NCBI GenBank assembly: GCA_051001995.1
Contig: JBPCMT010000210.1
Span: 1 to 23,935 of the forward strand
Length of the DNA: 23,935 nucleotides
Direction of reading: 5' to 3'
Source: CAWEHQ01 sp051001995
Lineage (GTDB): Bacteria > Actinomycetota > Thermoleophilia > Solirubrobacterales > Thermoleophilaceae
The notes below the pieces were generated by a model, which worked only from the letters and a program-made list of their open reading frames with translations, was not told the origin of the DNA and did not search any database. Both the position numbers and the translations under genes were made by a program. This document shows, one piece after another, positions 13,823-21,998 of this stretch. The stretch's first letter is position 1. Each line of letters starts with the position of its first letter.

Positions 13823-13828
13823 AGCTTA
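13823..13828 (-). promoter_or_regulatory. Candidate -10 box (TAAGCT) for the leuA leader
   Basis: TAAGCT on the minus strand is followed by 7 bases and then ATG 13815. This fits TANNNT-N7-start of leaderless transcripts. No strong -35 is visible at the usual distance. Confidence 0.45.
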
Positions 13829-13913
13829 CACGCCGTCGATCGACCGGGCGCGGACTGGGCGCCCGACGCGAAGCCGGCGAATGCGGCGGCTGCTGGCACC
13901 ACCTCTCTTCTGA

Positions 13914-13951
13914 AAGTGGTCAGCAAGGCTGAGCATCCTTGCTGACCAGTT
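13914..13951 (-). terminator. Long perfect hairpin after the quinone oxidoreductase gene
   Basis: TGGTCAGCAAGG (13917-13928) pairs perfectly with CCTTGCTGACCA (13937-13948) around an 8-base loop; past one mismatch two more pairs form. On the minus strand the stem is followed by ACTTTC, a weak T-stretch. It lies about 80 bases after the stop of the upstream gene and before the leuA promoter, which fits a terminator separating the two units. A second hairpin, AGCCCCG/CGGGGCT (13980-13986/14002-14008), lies nearer the stop. The rest of 13829-14031 shows nothing else. Confidence 0.5.
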
Positions 13952-14031
13952 CTCCAAAGAACGTCTCACCACAACGCTCAGCCCCGTGGCACCGACCAGC
14001 GCGGGGCTCCACCGGGGCCCGACCGGCAGGA

Positions 14032-15051
14032 CTACAGCGTCAGGACGACCTTGCCGACGTTGCGGCGCTCCGCCATGAAGCGGTGGGCGTCGGGGCCGCG
14101 CTCGAGCGGAAAGGCCTCGGCCACGACCGGACGGATCTTGCCCTCGTCCATCCACTCGCGCAAAGGGCTCACGAGCTCGTCGAGGCTGCCCTTCGAGTCC
14201 CACAGCGTCAGGACGTTGAGGCCGATGACCGCCTTCGAGGCCGAAGCCAGGCGCAGCGGATTGAACCAGGGCGTCTGGGCGAGGCCCTTCACCGCCGCGG
14301 GGATGTTTCGGCGCTCGCCCTGCACGATCGACGACGCCCCGAAGCAGACGATCCGGCCGCCGGCCCGCAGCAGCGAGTACGACTGGCGATAGCTCCTGCC
14401 CCCGACGGCGTCCATCACGAGATCGAGCGCATGGCGCTCGCCGGTGGTCCGGCGCACCGCCTTGACGAAGCTCTCGTTGCGATAGTCGATCGCGTGGTCC
14501 ACGCCGAAGCCGCGGATCGCCTCGTGCTTCGACGCCGACGCGGTGCCGAACACCTCGGCGCCGAGGAGCTTGGCGATCTGGGTCGCGGCGATCCCGACGC
14601 CGCCGGCCGCCGCGTGCAGGAGGACCCGCTCGCCGTCGCGCAGCGAGCCGTAGCGGACGAGCCCGGCGTACGCCGTCGCGTAGTTGACCGGCAGCGCCGC
14701 GCCCTCCTCGAAGCTCCAGCCTTCGGGCATCGGGACGAGCTGGTCGGCGCGCACCGCGACGAGCTCCGCGTAGCCGCCGAACCGGCAGCCGCTGATCACG
14801 CGGTCTCCGACCGCGACGCCCTCCACCCCGTCGCCCACGGTCTCGACCTCGCCGGCGACCTCGTAGCCGAGCACGCACGGCGGCTTGGGCGCGTCGGGGT
14901 AGACGCCCATGCGGGCCATCAGCTCGGCGAAGCTGATCCCGGCGGCCCCGACCGCGATCCGGACCTCGCCGGGGCCGGGAGTCGGATCGGGACGCTCCTC
15001 GACGCGCAGCACCTCGGGCGCGCCGTGCTCGGTCAGGACGAGCGCCCTCAC
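14032..15051 (-). CDS. Zinc-independent NADPH:quinone oxidoreductase, MDR family (QOR/VAT1-like)
   Basis: The 339-residue protein has the medium-chain reductase plan: GroES-like part (about 1-125) with GYEVAGEVETVG and GDRV, then a Rossmann domain with HAAAGGVG (146-153) for NADPH. The cysteine and histidine ligands of catalytic or structural zinc are absent, as in quinone oxidoreductases. PALLVNYATAY-like text (LPVNYATAYAGL) is typical of the VAT1/QOR branch. It would reduce quinones or activated double bonds. GTG 15051 is 2 bases after the serA stop, so it is the last gene of the aminotransferase-serA-qor unit. A metabolic link with serine synthesis is not obvious. Confidence 0.85.
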   Translation of the reverse strand: MRALVLTEHGAPEVLRVEERPDPTPGPGEVRIAVGAAGISFAELMARMGVYPDAPKPPCVLGYEVAGEVETVGDGVEGVAVGDRVISGCRFGGYAELVAVRADQLVPMPEGWSFEEGAALPVNYATAYAGLVRYGSLRDGERVLLHAAAGGVGIAATQIAKLLGAEVFGTASASKHEAIRGFGVDHAIDYRNESFVKAVRRTTGERHALDLVMDAVGGRSYRQSYSLLRAGGRIVCFGASSIVQGERRNIPAAVKGLAQTPWFNPLRLASASKAVIGLNVLTLWDSKGSLDELVSPLREWMDEGKIRPVVAEAFPLERGPDAHRFMAERRNVGKVVLTL

Positions 15052-15053
15052 AG

Positions 15054-16649
15054 CTAGAGGTTCACCGCGCGGCCGTCGTGGAAGCCGTCGAGGCCGGCGA
15101 TCTCGGCGATCAGCGCGTCGGGGACGGGCGCTTCGGCCGTGACCGCCATTACCGCGTCGTCCGCCTCCTCCTCCGCGCCCACCGCAGCCGAGGCGATGTT
15201 CACGCCGTGCCGGCCGAAGATCGTGCCGACGCGGCCGATCATCCCCGGCTGGTCGCGGTAGCGAAAGACCGCGATGTGGTCGGCGAGCTCGATGTTGAAG
15301 CTCTGCCCGTAGACCGAGACGAGGTGCGGCACGTTGCGCGGCCCGAAGCCGGTGCCCGCGACCTCGACCTGGTGCCCGTTCGAGGCGACGCAGACGGCCA
15401 CCAGCTCGTTGAAGTCCGCCGACGCGGGCTCCTTCTGCTCGGCCACCACGATCCCGCGCTCCTCGGCGAGCGAGGGTGCGTTGACGAGGTTGACCTGCTC
15501 CTCGGTGTGCCCCTCGAGCACGCCGTTCAGCACGGCCGTCGTGAGGAGGCGCGTGTCGTACTCGGACAGCCGTCCCTCATAGCGGACGTCGATGCGATCG
15601 ATCGCGGAGGCTTCGGCGAGCGACATCGCGAGCCGGCCGAGGTTGCGACAGAGCGGCAGGAACGGGCTCAGGACCTCCATCTCCTCGGCGCGGACGGTCG
15701 GGATGTTGACCGCGTTCATCACCGGGTCGCCGCTCAGCGCCGCCGCCACCTGCTCCGCCGTGATGATCCCGGCGCGGTCCTGTGCCTCGGCGGTGGACGC
15801 CCCGAGGTGCGGCGTCACCACCACCCCCGGCAAGCCGAACAGGGGATGCTCGGTGATCGGCTCCGCGGGGAATACGTCCAGCGCCGCTCCGGCGACCCTC
15901 CCGCGCTCCAGCGCCTGCTGGAGCGCCTCGTGGTCCACGAGCTCCCCGCGCGCGCAGTTGACGACGAGCGCCCCCTCGCGCATCTGGGAGAACGCCTCGG
16001 CGTTCAGCCAGCCGGTGGTCTCGGGCGTGCGCGGGAGGTGGAGCGTGACGATGTCCGAGCGCGCGTAGAGGTCAGCCGAGCTCTCGGCGCGCTCGACGCC
16101 GAGCTCGCGGTAGCGCTCGGCGGAGACGAACGGGTCGAAGGCGAGGACGGTCATCCCGAAGGCCCTCGCCCGCTCCGCGACGAGCTGTCCGATGCGGCCG
16201 AAACCGAGCACCCCGAGCGTCTTGCGGTAGACCTCGATCCCCCCGAAGCGCTTTCGCTCCCACCTCCCGGCGGTCAGCGAGGCGTGGGCCTGCGGCACGT
16301 TACGACACAGCGCGAGCATCAGCGCCATCGTGTGCTCGGCGGCCGCGATCACGTTCGACTGCGGCGCGTTGGCCACCACGACGCCGCGCTTGGTGGCGGC
16401 CTCGACGTCGATGTTGTCGACCCCGATGCCGGCGCGGCCGATGACCTTGAGGCGGTCGGCGCGCCCGATCAGGTCGGCGGTGACCTGGGTGGCCGACCGG
16501 ACGATCAGCGCGTCGTAGCCGGCGATCCGCTCGGGCAGCTCGCCGTCGGACCAGCCGGTCCCGTCGTCGACCTCGAAGCGCGCGCGCAGCAGGTCGAGCC
16601 CCGCGGGCGCGATCTCCTCCTTGACGAGCACGCGCGCGGCGGCGGTCAC
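15054..16649 (-). CDS. serA: D-3-phosphoglycerate dehydrogenase, long form with ASB and ACT domains
   Basis: SerA oxidises 3-phosphoglycerate to phosphohydroxypyruvate, opening serine synthesis. The 531-residue protein contains the D-2-hydroxyacid dehydrogenase core with LGFGRIG (148-154) for NAD, Arg234 in NCARGE, Glu263 and His281 (TPHLGAST). It is followed by the intervening allosteric substrate-binding domain (about 320-450) and a C-terminal ACT domain (about 455-531) that usually binds serine. Length matches the type 1 enzymes of actinobacteria. The start is GTG 16649, 16 bases after the stop of the class V aminotransferase; no clear ribosome site is visible. Context supports a serine unit. 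Confidence 0.96.
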   Translation of the reverse strand: MTAAARVLVKEEIAPAGLDLLRARFEVDDGTGWSDGELPERIAGYDALIVRSATQVTADLIGRADRLKVIGRAGIGVDNIDVEAATKRGVVVANAPQSNVIAAAEHTMALMLALCRNVPQAHASLTAGRWERKRFGGIEVYRKTLGVLGFGRIGQLVAERARAFGMTVLAFDPFVSAERYRELGVERAESSADLYARSDIVTLHLPRTPETTGWLNAEAFSQMREGALVVNCARGELVDHEALQQALERGRVAGAALDVFPAEPITEHPLFGLPGVVVTPHLGASTAEAQDRAGIITAEQVAAALSGDPVMNAVNIPTVRAEEMEVLSPFLPLCRNLGRLAMSLAEASAIDRIDVRYEGRLSEYDTRLLTTAVLNGVLEGHTEEQVNLVNAPSLAEERGIVVAEQKEPASADFNELVAVCVASNGHQVEVAGTGFGPRNVPHLVSVYGQSFNIELADHIAVFRYRDQPGMIGRVGTIFGRHGVNIASAAVGAEEEADDAVMAVTAEAPVPDALIAEIAGLDGFHDGRAVNL

Positions 16650-16665
16650 GAGCAGGTGCGCGCCG

Positions 16666-17847
16666 TCAGGCGGGCGCGCCGGCCGGGACGCCGGCTTCGG
16701 AGAACACCCGCTGCGCGGCGGCCACGCCGGCGCCGGGCTCGAGGTCGTGGCCGAGCTCGCGCAGCGTCATCTCGAGGCCGGCGATGGCGACGATCACGTC
16801 GAACGCGCCGAAGTAGCCGCAGTGGGCGATCCGGACGATCCTCCCCTTGAGCTGCCCCTGGCCGCCCGCGATCGTGATCCCGAAGCGGTCGCGCATCCGC
16901 TTCGGCACCTGCGCGCCGTCGATGCCGTCCGGGAGCGCGATCGCGGTGACGACGTTGGCGTTGTCGTCCTCCGGCCCGTAGAGCTCGAGGTCGAGCGCGC
17001 GCGCCGCCTCGCGCGCCGCGCGGCCGAGCAGGCGATGGCGGTCGTGGACGCGGTCGAGGCCCTCTTCCTCGATCATCCCGAGCGCGACGTCGAGCGCCAT
17101 GAACAGCCCGACCGCGGGCGTGAACGCGCTGTCGGGAGGGTCCTTTCGCTGTCCGGCAGCGGTCCGCTGCCAGTCGAAGTAGTAGCTGCCGCCCGCCGCC
17201 TCGGTCGCTCGCGCGAGCGCCTCCCCCGAGGCGCTCGCAAAGGCGAGGCCGGGAGGGCACATGAGCGCCTTCTGCGATCCCGACACGACGACGTCGAGCC
17301 CCCATTCGTCCTGCCTGACGGGCACCGCGCCGAGCGCCGACACCGCGTCGACGACGATCATGGCGTCGTGCGCGTGGGCGGCCGCCGCGAGCGCGCGCAC
17401 GTCGTTGACGACGCCGGTCGAGGTCTCCGACAGCGTCGTGAAGACCGTTCTCGCGCCGCTGTCTGAGAGCGCGCGATCGAGCGCGTCCGGCTCGACCTTG
17501 CTCCCCCAGCCCGCTTCGAGGTGCCGTGTGGCAGCGCCGTGCGCGTCGCAGAGCTCGGCCCAGCGCTCGCCGAACTTGCCGCAGGAGGCCACCAGCGCCG
17601 GCTCGCCGGCACGGGTCAAGTTCACCACCGCCGACTCCATCGCGCCGGTGCCGGAGGCCGCGAAGCAGAGCACGTCGTTCGAGGTCTGAAAGACGCGCGG
17701 AAGGCGCTCAAGGCAGCGGGCGTAGACCTCGATGAACGCCGGCGCGCGGTGGTAGAGCATCGGCTCGGCCATCACCTGCGACACCTTGGGAGGCACGGGC
17801 GTGGGCCCCGCGGTCATCAGGTATTGCTTGATGAAGGCGTCAGTCAT
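16666..17847 (-). CDS. Class V aminotransferase, alanine/serine-glyoxylate type, possible phosphoserine aminotransferase
   Basis: This 393-residue PLP enzyme has TAGPTPVPPKV at the N-terminus, SGTGAMES (65-72) for the cofactor phosphate, Asp167 in VVDAVSALG and the PLP lysine Lys193 in SGSQKAL. Sequence style is that of the alanine/serine-glyoxylate aminotransferase branch, not canonical SerC. It sits 16 bases upstream of serA in one unit, so it is likely to transaminate phosphohydroxypyruvate. A precedent is the class V enzyme used for this step in Methanococcales. ATG 17847 is preceded by TATCCT (17860-17865), a possible -10 box. Alternative: a true glyoxylate aminotransferase. Confidence 0.85.
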   Translation of the reverse strand: MTDAFIKQYLMTAGPTPVPPKVSQVMAEPMLYHRAPAFIEVYARCLERLPRVFQTSNDVLCFAASGTGAMESAVVNLTRAGEPALVASCGKFGERWAELCDAHGAATRHLEAGWGSKVEPDALDRALSDSGARTVFTTLSETSTGVVNDVRALAAAAHAHDAMIVVDAVSALGAVPVRQDEWGLDVVVSGSQKALMCPPGLAFASASGEALARATEAAGGSYYFDWQRTAAGQRKDPPDSAFTPAVGLFMALDVALGMIEEEGLDRVHDRHRLLGRAAREAARALDLELYGPEDDNANVVTAIALPDGIDGAQVPKRMRDRFGITIAGGQGQLKGRIVRIAHCGYFGAFDVIVAIAGLEMTLRELGHDLEPGAGVAAAQRVFSEAGVPAGAPA

Positions 17848-17897
17848 CGGCGGCGGCCGAGGATAGCGGAGGCCCCGGTGCTCCCTCCGGCGCGGCG

Positions 17898-17919
17898 GCG
17901 AGCCGCCGGGGCGGCTCGC
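17898..17919 (-). terminator. GC-rich hairpin after the DUF4190-type gene
   Basis: Bases 17898-17906 pair with 17911-17919 (nine G-C/A-T pairs, four-base loop), 12 bases beyond the stop at 17932. No T-run follows, as is frequent for hairpin terminators in high-GC actinobacteria. It would separate the ilvC unit from the aminotransferase-serA unit. Confidence 0.45.
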
Positions 17920-17931
17920 GCGGGACTCGGC

Positions 17932-18591
17932 TCAGCCGAAGAGGCCGCGCCCGACGGCCACGGCGAGCTGCGCGAACGGCAGCGCCCGCGAGCTCTGGTC
18001 GAAGCCGCGCTGGAACTCCTGATCGAAGTCGGAATCGGACTCGGCGACGATCGCGATGACGACCCAGAAGGCCGTCGCCAGCACCGACAGCGCCGCGCCG
18101 ACGATGCCCGTCACGTAGCCCGCCTGGGCGAGGCCGCGATGCTTGCGCGTCCGGCCGGACTCCACGTTGCGCTTGCCCCGGCGGCCGAAGATGATCGCGA
18201 GCACGGCGCAGATCAGCGAGATGATCGTGGACAGCCCCGCGCTGATGAGGAGGAAGGCGAGCGAGCAGACGCCGAGCACGAGCGCCGCGACCGCCTCCCC
18301 GTTGCCCGGCTCGTCGGCCGAGGGCTGAGTTGGGGGTCCGTAGGCGCCCGGGGCGTAGGCCGGCGGCGGATAGCCGGGAGGCGGCGGATGCTGACCGTAA
18401 GCGGGCGCCGAGGGAGGGCCGCTCGGGGCCGCGCCGCCGGGCGGCGGGCCGTGCGGCGGCGGCGCCCCGGAAGTGGCCGGGGGCGGCCCGGAGGCGGAGG
18501 GCGGCGGCGGCTCGCCCGGCGCGGCCGGCCGATGCTCTGGTCCGGACGCCTCCGGCGGGAGCCAGCCGCTTCCCCTATCGCTCTCGGCCAT
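17932..18591 (-). CDS. Proline-rich DUF4190-type membrane protein
   Basis: The 219-residue protein has a disordered N-terminus rich in Pro, Gly, Ala and Tyr (about 12-95), then two hydrophobic segments (about 100-136 and 156-183) separated by a basic loop (FGRRGKRNVESGRTRKHRGLA, read in parts) and a short acidic tail. The hairpin of two membrane helices with LGVCSL, FGRRG and GLAQAGYVTGI is the DUF4190 pattern. The proline-rich tail should be cytoplasmic or, depending on topology, outside. Function is unknown. Its ATG directly follows the ilvC stop codon (TAG then ATG, no gap), so it is co-translated with ilvC. Confidence 0.8.
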   Translation of the reverse strand: MAESDRGSGWLPPEASGPEHRPAAPGEPPPPSASGPPPATSGAPPPHGPPPGGAAPSGPPSAPAYGQHPPPPGYPPPAYAPGAYGPPTQPSADEPGNGEAVAALVLGVCSLAFLLISAGLSTIISLICAVLAIIFGRRGKRNVESGRTRKHRGLAQAGYVTGIVGAALSVLATAFWVVIAIVAESDSDFDQEFQRGFDQSSRALPFAQLAVAVGRGLFG

Positions 18592-19581
<990 letters not shown>

Positions 19582-19587
19582 GGGATG

Positions 19588-19593
19588 ACTCTA
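19588..19593 (-). promoter_or_regulatory. Candidate -10 box (TAGAGT) for ilvC
   Basis: TAGAGT on the minus strand ends 6 bases before GTG 19581, consistent with a leaderless ilvC mRNA. It means ilvC probably has its own promoter and is not read from an ilvBN operon. Confidence 0.4.
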
Positions 19594-19643
19594 GCCCTCC
19601 GCGTCTTGCGCGCTCGGCCGCCGCGATCTGGTAAGCAGGGGGC

Positions 19644-19799
19644 GTGCGCCTTCCCGCGTTGATTCGCCGGCCCGCGGTGCTCGTCGCACTGGCGCTCGCG
19701 TGCGTCGCCGGCGCGGGGCTGGGTCTTGCGGTGGCCGCCGACGACGGCGACTCCCCGCAACTTAGCAGCGGACAGGGATCTCACGAAGCAGTCGTCGGC
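19644..19799 (+). pseudogene. N-terminal fragment of an exported protein
   Basis: A GTG at 19644 with AGGGGGC directly before it opens a frame that reads like a good signal peptide: RRP, a 20-residue hydrophobic stretch (about 12-31), then a polar DDGDSP region. After about 45 codons the frame enters the antisense of menE, loses any protein character, and stops only at 20043-20045. It is most likely the front of a secreted or lipoprotein-like gene truncated when menE came to lie next to it. The parent family cannot be named. Confidence 0.4.
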
Positions 19800-21160
19800 G
19801 GTCCGCTCGGAGGCTCTTCGCCGAGGCGGGACCGCACCAGCTTGCCCTGCGCGTTGCGCGGCAGCGCCGCCACCAGGCGCACCTCCTTCGGCACCTTGAA
19901 GGGGGCGAGCCTCCGCGCGCCGTGCTCGATCAGCTCGCCCGGGCTCGGCGCCGCTCCGGGCGCCGGCACGACGAAGGCGACCACGGCCTCCCCCCACTCG
20001 CGGTCGGGAAGGCCGACGACGCCCGCGTCCGCGACGTTCGGGTGAGCGAGCAGGGCCTCCTCCACCTCGACGGCGCTGACGTTCTCCCCGCCGGTGACGA
20101 TCACGTCGTCGAGGCGCCCCTCGACGTGCAGGAGCCCGCGCCCGTCGAGGCGGCCGCGGTCGCCGGTGCGAAGCCAGCCGCCGGGGTCGAGCGCGCCGGA
20201 CGCCACCATCGGGCCGCGGAAGAGGATCTCACCGCGACGCCCGATTGGGGGCTGCACGCCGGAGAGCGCAGGGGCGCCGGCCCCCGGCGCGGGCTCGGTG
20301 GCCACCTGCGAAGCGGTCTCGGTCATCCCGTAGGTTCGAACGACCGGAAGGGCCTGCTCCTCGGCCCAGCGGAGGAGGTCGGGCGGCGCGCTCGCCCCGC
20401 CGAGCAGGATCGCCCTCAGGGCGGGCGCTCGCTCGAGCCCGGCGTCCGCCAGCCGGCGGAGCATCGTGGGGACGAGCGAGGCGAGCGTGATCTCGCCGCG
20501 GGCGATGGTGTCGGCCACGGTCGCCGTAGCGAAGCCGTCGTATACGACGGCGGTCGTCCCGTACACGGCCGAGCGGATCGGGATCGCGAGGCCGCCGACG
20601 TGAAACAGCGGCAGGACGCAGAGCCAGCGATCGTCGGGAGCCACGCCGAGTCCCCACGCTGACGCGATCGCGCTCGCGACGTGGTTGCGATGGCTCAGGC
20701 CGACCGGCTTCGCCTGCCCGGTCGTGCCGGAGGTGAAGAGGATCGTCCAGGGCGCGTCCAGGTCGATCCCCCACCGAGGCGCGAGGTCCGCCTGCTCTCC
20801 GGCGAGCGGCTCCTCGACGACGAGACGCGGCGCCGTCTCGTCGATCTGGGCGCGCCGTTCGGAGGCGGTCAGGCGCGCGTCGAGCGGCACCAGCGCGGCG
20901 CCGACCCTGGCCACGGCGTGCAGCAGCGTCACGAGCTCGAGGCCAGCCGGAAGCGCAGCGGCCACGCGATCGCCGGCCGTCACGCCGAGCGCGGCGAGGC
21001 GCCGAGCCGCCGCGTCCGTCTCGCGGTCGAGCTCCGCGTAGGTCGCGCTGCGCGCGCCCGCGACCACCGCGGGATGGTCCGAGTGCGTGCCGGCGCGCAG
21101 GGAGAGCCAGTCGTGCAGGCGAACTATCGTAGGTCCACCCGTGGCGAGCCCGAACGCCAT
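19781..21160 (-). CDS. menE: o-Succinylbenzoate--CoA ligase
   Basis: MenE activates o-succinylbenzoate to its CoA thioester via an acyl-adenylate, in menaquinone synthesis. The protein (about 459 residues) shows the adenylate-forming family signatures: phosphate loop FTSGTTGQAKPVGLSH (about 142-157), TYGMTETASQ, TGDRGRLDGRGLLHVEGRLDDVIVTGGENV (read in parts) and the catalytic lysine in PRNAQGKLVR near the end. Adjacent divergent menB, then menA and menC, support MenE over other acyl-CoA ligases. Start: ATG 21160 is the only standard codon nearby, but homologous N-termini begin near HDWL; a CTG at 21118 lies exactly 7 bases after a TACGAT box, so a leaderless start there is possible. Confidence 0.92.
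   Translation of the reverse strand: MAFGLATGGPTIVRLHDWLSLRAGTHSDHPAVVAGARSATYAELDRETDAAARRLAALGVTAGDRVAAALPAGLELVTLLHAVARVGAALVPLDARLTASERRAQIDETAPRLVVEEPLAGEQADLAPRWGIDLDAPWTILFTSGTTGQAKPVGLSHRNHVASAIASAWGLGVAPDDRWLCVLPLFHVGGLAIPIRSAVYGTTAVVYDGFATATVADTIARGEITLASLVPTMLRRLADAGLERAPALRAILLGGASAPPDLLRWAEEQALPVVRTYGMTETASQVATEPAPGAGAPALSGVQPPIGRRGEILFRGPMVASGALDPGGWLRTGDRGRLDGRGLLHVEGRLDDVIVTGGENVSAVEVEEALLAHPNVADAGVVGLPDREWGEAVVAFVVPAPGAAPSPGELIEHGARRLAPFKVPKEVRLVAALPRNAQGKLVRSRLGEEPPSGPPTTAS
21125..21131. promoter_or_regulatory. Overlapping divergent -10 boxes of menE and menB
   Basis: The seven bases hold TATCGT on the plus strand (21125-21130), 10 bases before menB GTG 21141, and TACGAT on the minus strand (21131-21126), 7 bases before CTG 21118 of menE. 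Both fit TANNNT. If both are used, the two polymerases would compete for the same bases. Confidence 0.4.
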
Positions 21161-21998
21161 CCGACCCGCGCTCGACTGGGCCGCCGACGGCGAATACGAG
21201 GACATCCGCTACGAGACCGCGGACGGGGTCGCGACGCTCACGATCGCCCGCCCCGAGGTCCGCAACGCCTTTCGGCCGCAGACGCTGATCGAGCTGTCCG
21301 AAGCGTTCGACCGCGCGCGCGAGGACCTCGACGTGGGCGTCATCGTCCTGACCGGCGAGGGGCCGCTCGCGTTCTGCTCGGGCGGCGACCAGCGGGTGCG
21401 CGGCGACGCCGGCTACCTCGCTGAGGACGAGGCCGCCCGCCGCGGCGTCGGGCGCTTCCACGTGACCGACCTTCAGGTCCAGATCCGCCGCACCCCGAAG
21501 CCGGTCGTGGCGATGGTTGCCGGCTACGCGATCGGCGGCGGCCACGTGCTGCACGTCGTGTGCGACCTCACGATCGCCGCCGACAACGCCCGCTTCGGTC
21601 AGACCGGCCCGCGCGTGGGGAGCTTCGACGGCGGCTTCGGCGCCGGCGTGCTCGCGAGCCTGGTGGGGCCCAAGCGCGCGAAGGAGATCTGGTTCCTCTG
21701 CCGTCAGTACGACGCCGCACAGGCGCTCGACATGGGCCTGGTGAACGCGGTGGTGCCGCTCGAGCGCCTCGAGGAGGAAACCGTCGGCTGGTGCCGCGAG
21801 ATGCTCGCGATGTCGCCGTTCGCGCTGCGCCTGCTCAAGGCGAGCTTCAACGCGACCGAGGACGGGCTCGCCGGCCTTCAGCAGCTGGCCCACGACGCGA
21901 ACCTGCTCTTCTACGCGACCGAGGAGGCGCAGGAGGGGCGCGACGCCTACACCGAGCGCCGCCGCCCCGACTTCGGGCGCTTTCCAAAGCGGCCTTGA
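21141..21998 (+). CDS. menB: 1,4-Dihydroxy-2-naphthoyl-CoA synthase
   Basis: MenB closes the second ring of the naphthoquinone from o-succinylbenzoyl-CoA. The 285-residue crotonase-fold protein contains the MenB-specific strings FCSGGDQRVRGD (78-89), VAMVAGYAIGGGHVLH (123-138), FGQTGPRVGSFDGGFG (152-167) and LVNAVVPLE, which separate it from ordinary enoyl-CoA hydratases. GTG 21141 is chosen because MenB proteins begin shortly before the DW-x-x-x-GEYEDIRYE segment; an upstream in-frame ATG region would overlap the menE start. The stop overlaps the menA TTG as TTGA. It is co-directional with menA and menC. Confidence 0.95.
   Translation: MASPNAIRPALDWAADGEYEDIRYETADGVATLTIARPEVRNAFRPQTLIELSEAFDRAREDLDVGVIVLTGEGPLAFCSGGDQRVRGDAGYLAEDEAARRGVGRFHVTDLQVQIRRTPKPVVAMVAGYAIGGGHVLHVVCDLTIAADNARFGQTGPRVGSFDGGFGAGVLASLVGPKRAKEIWFLCRQYDAAQALDMGLVNAVVPLERLEEETVGWCREMLAMSPFALRLLKASFNATEDGLAGLQQLAHDANLLFYATEEAQEGRDAYTERRRPDFGRFPKRP

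Noticed and set aside
15078..16850. 590-codon plus-strand ORF opposite serA
   Set aside because: Antisense to a complete SerA with all catalytic residues; composition is typical of a shadow frame.
20229..21893. 554-codon minus-strand ORF spanning menE and menB
   Set aside because: It is a shadow frame of menE and antisense to menB, with Arg-rich low-complexity sequence.
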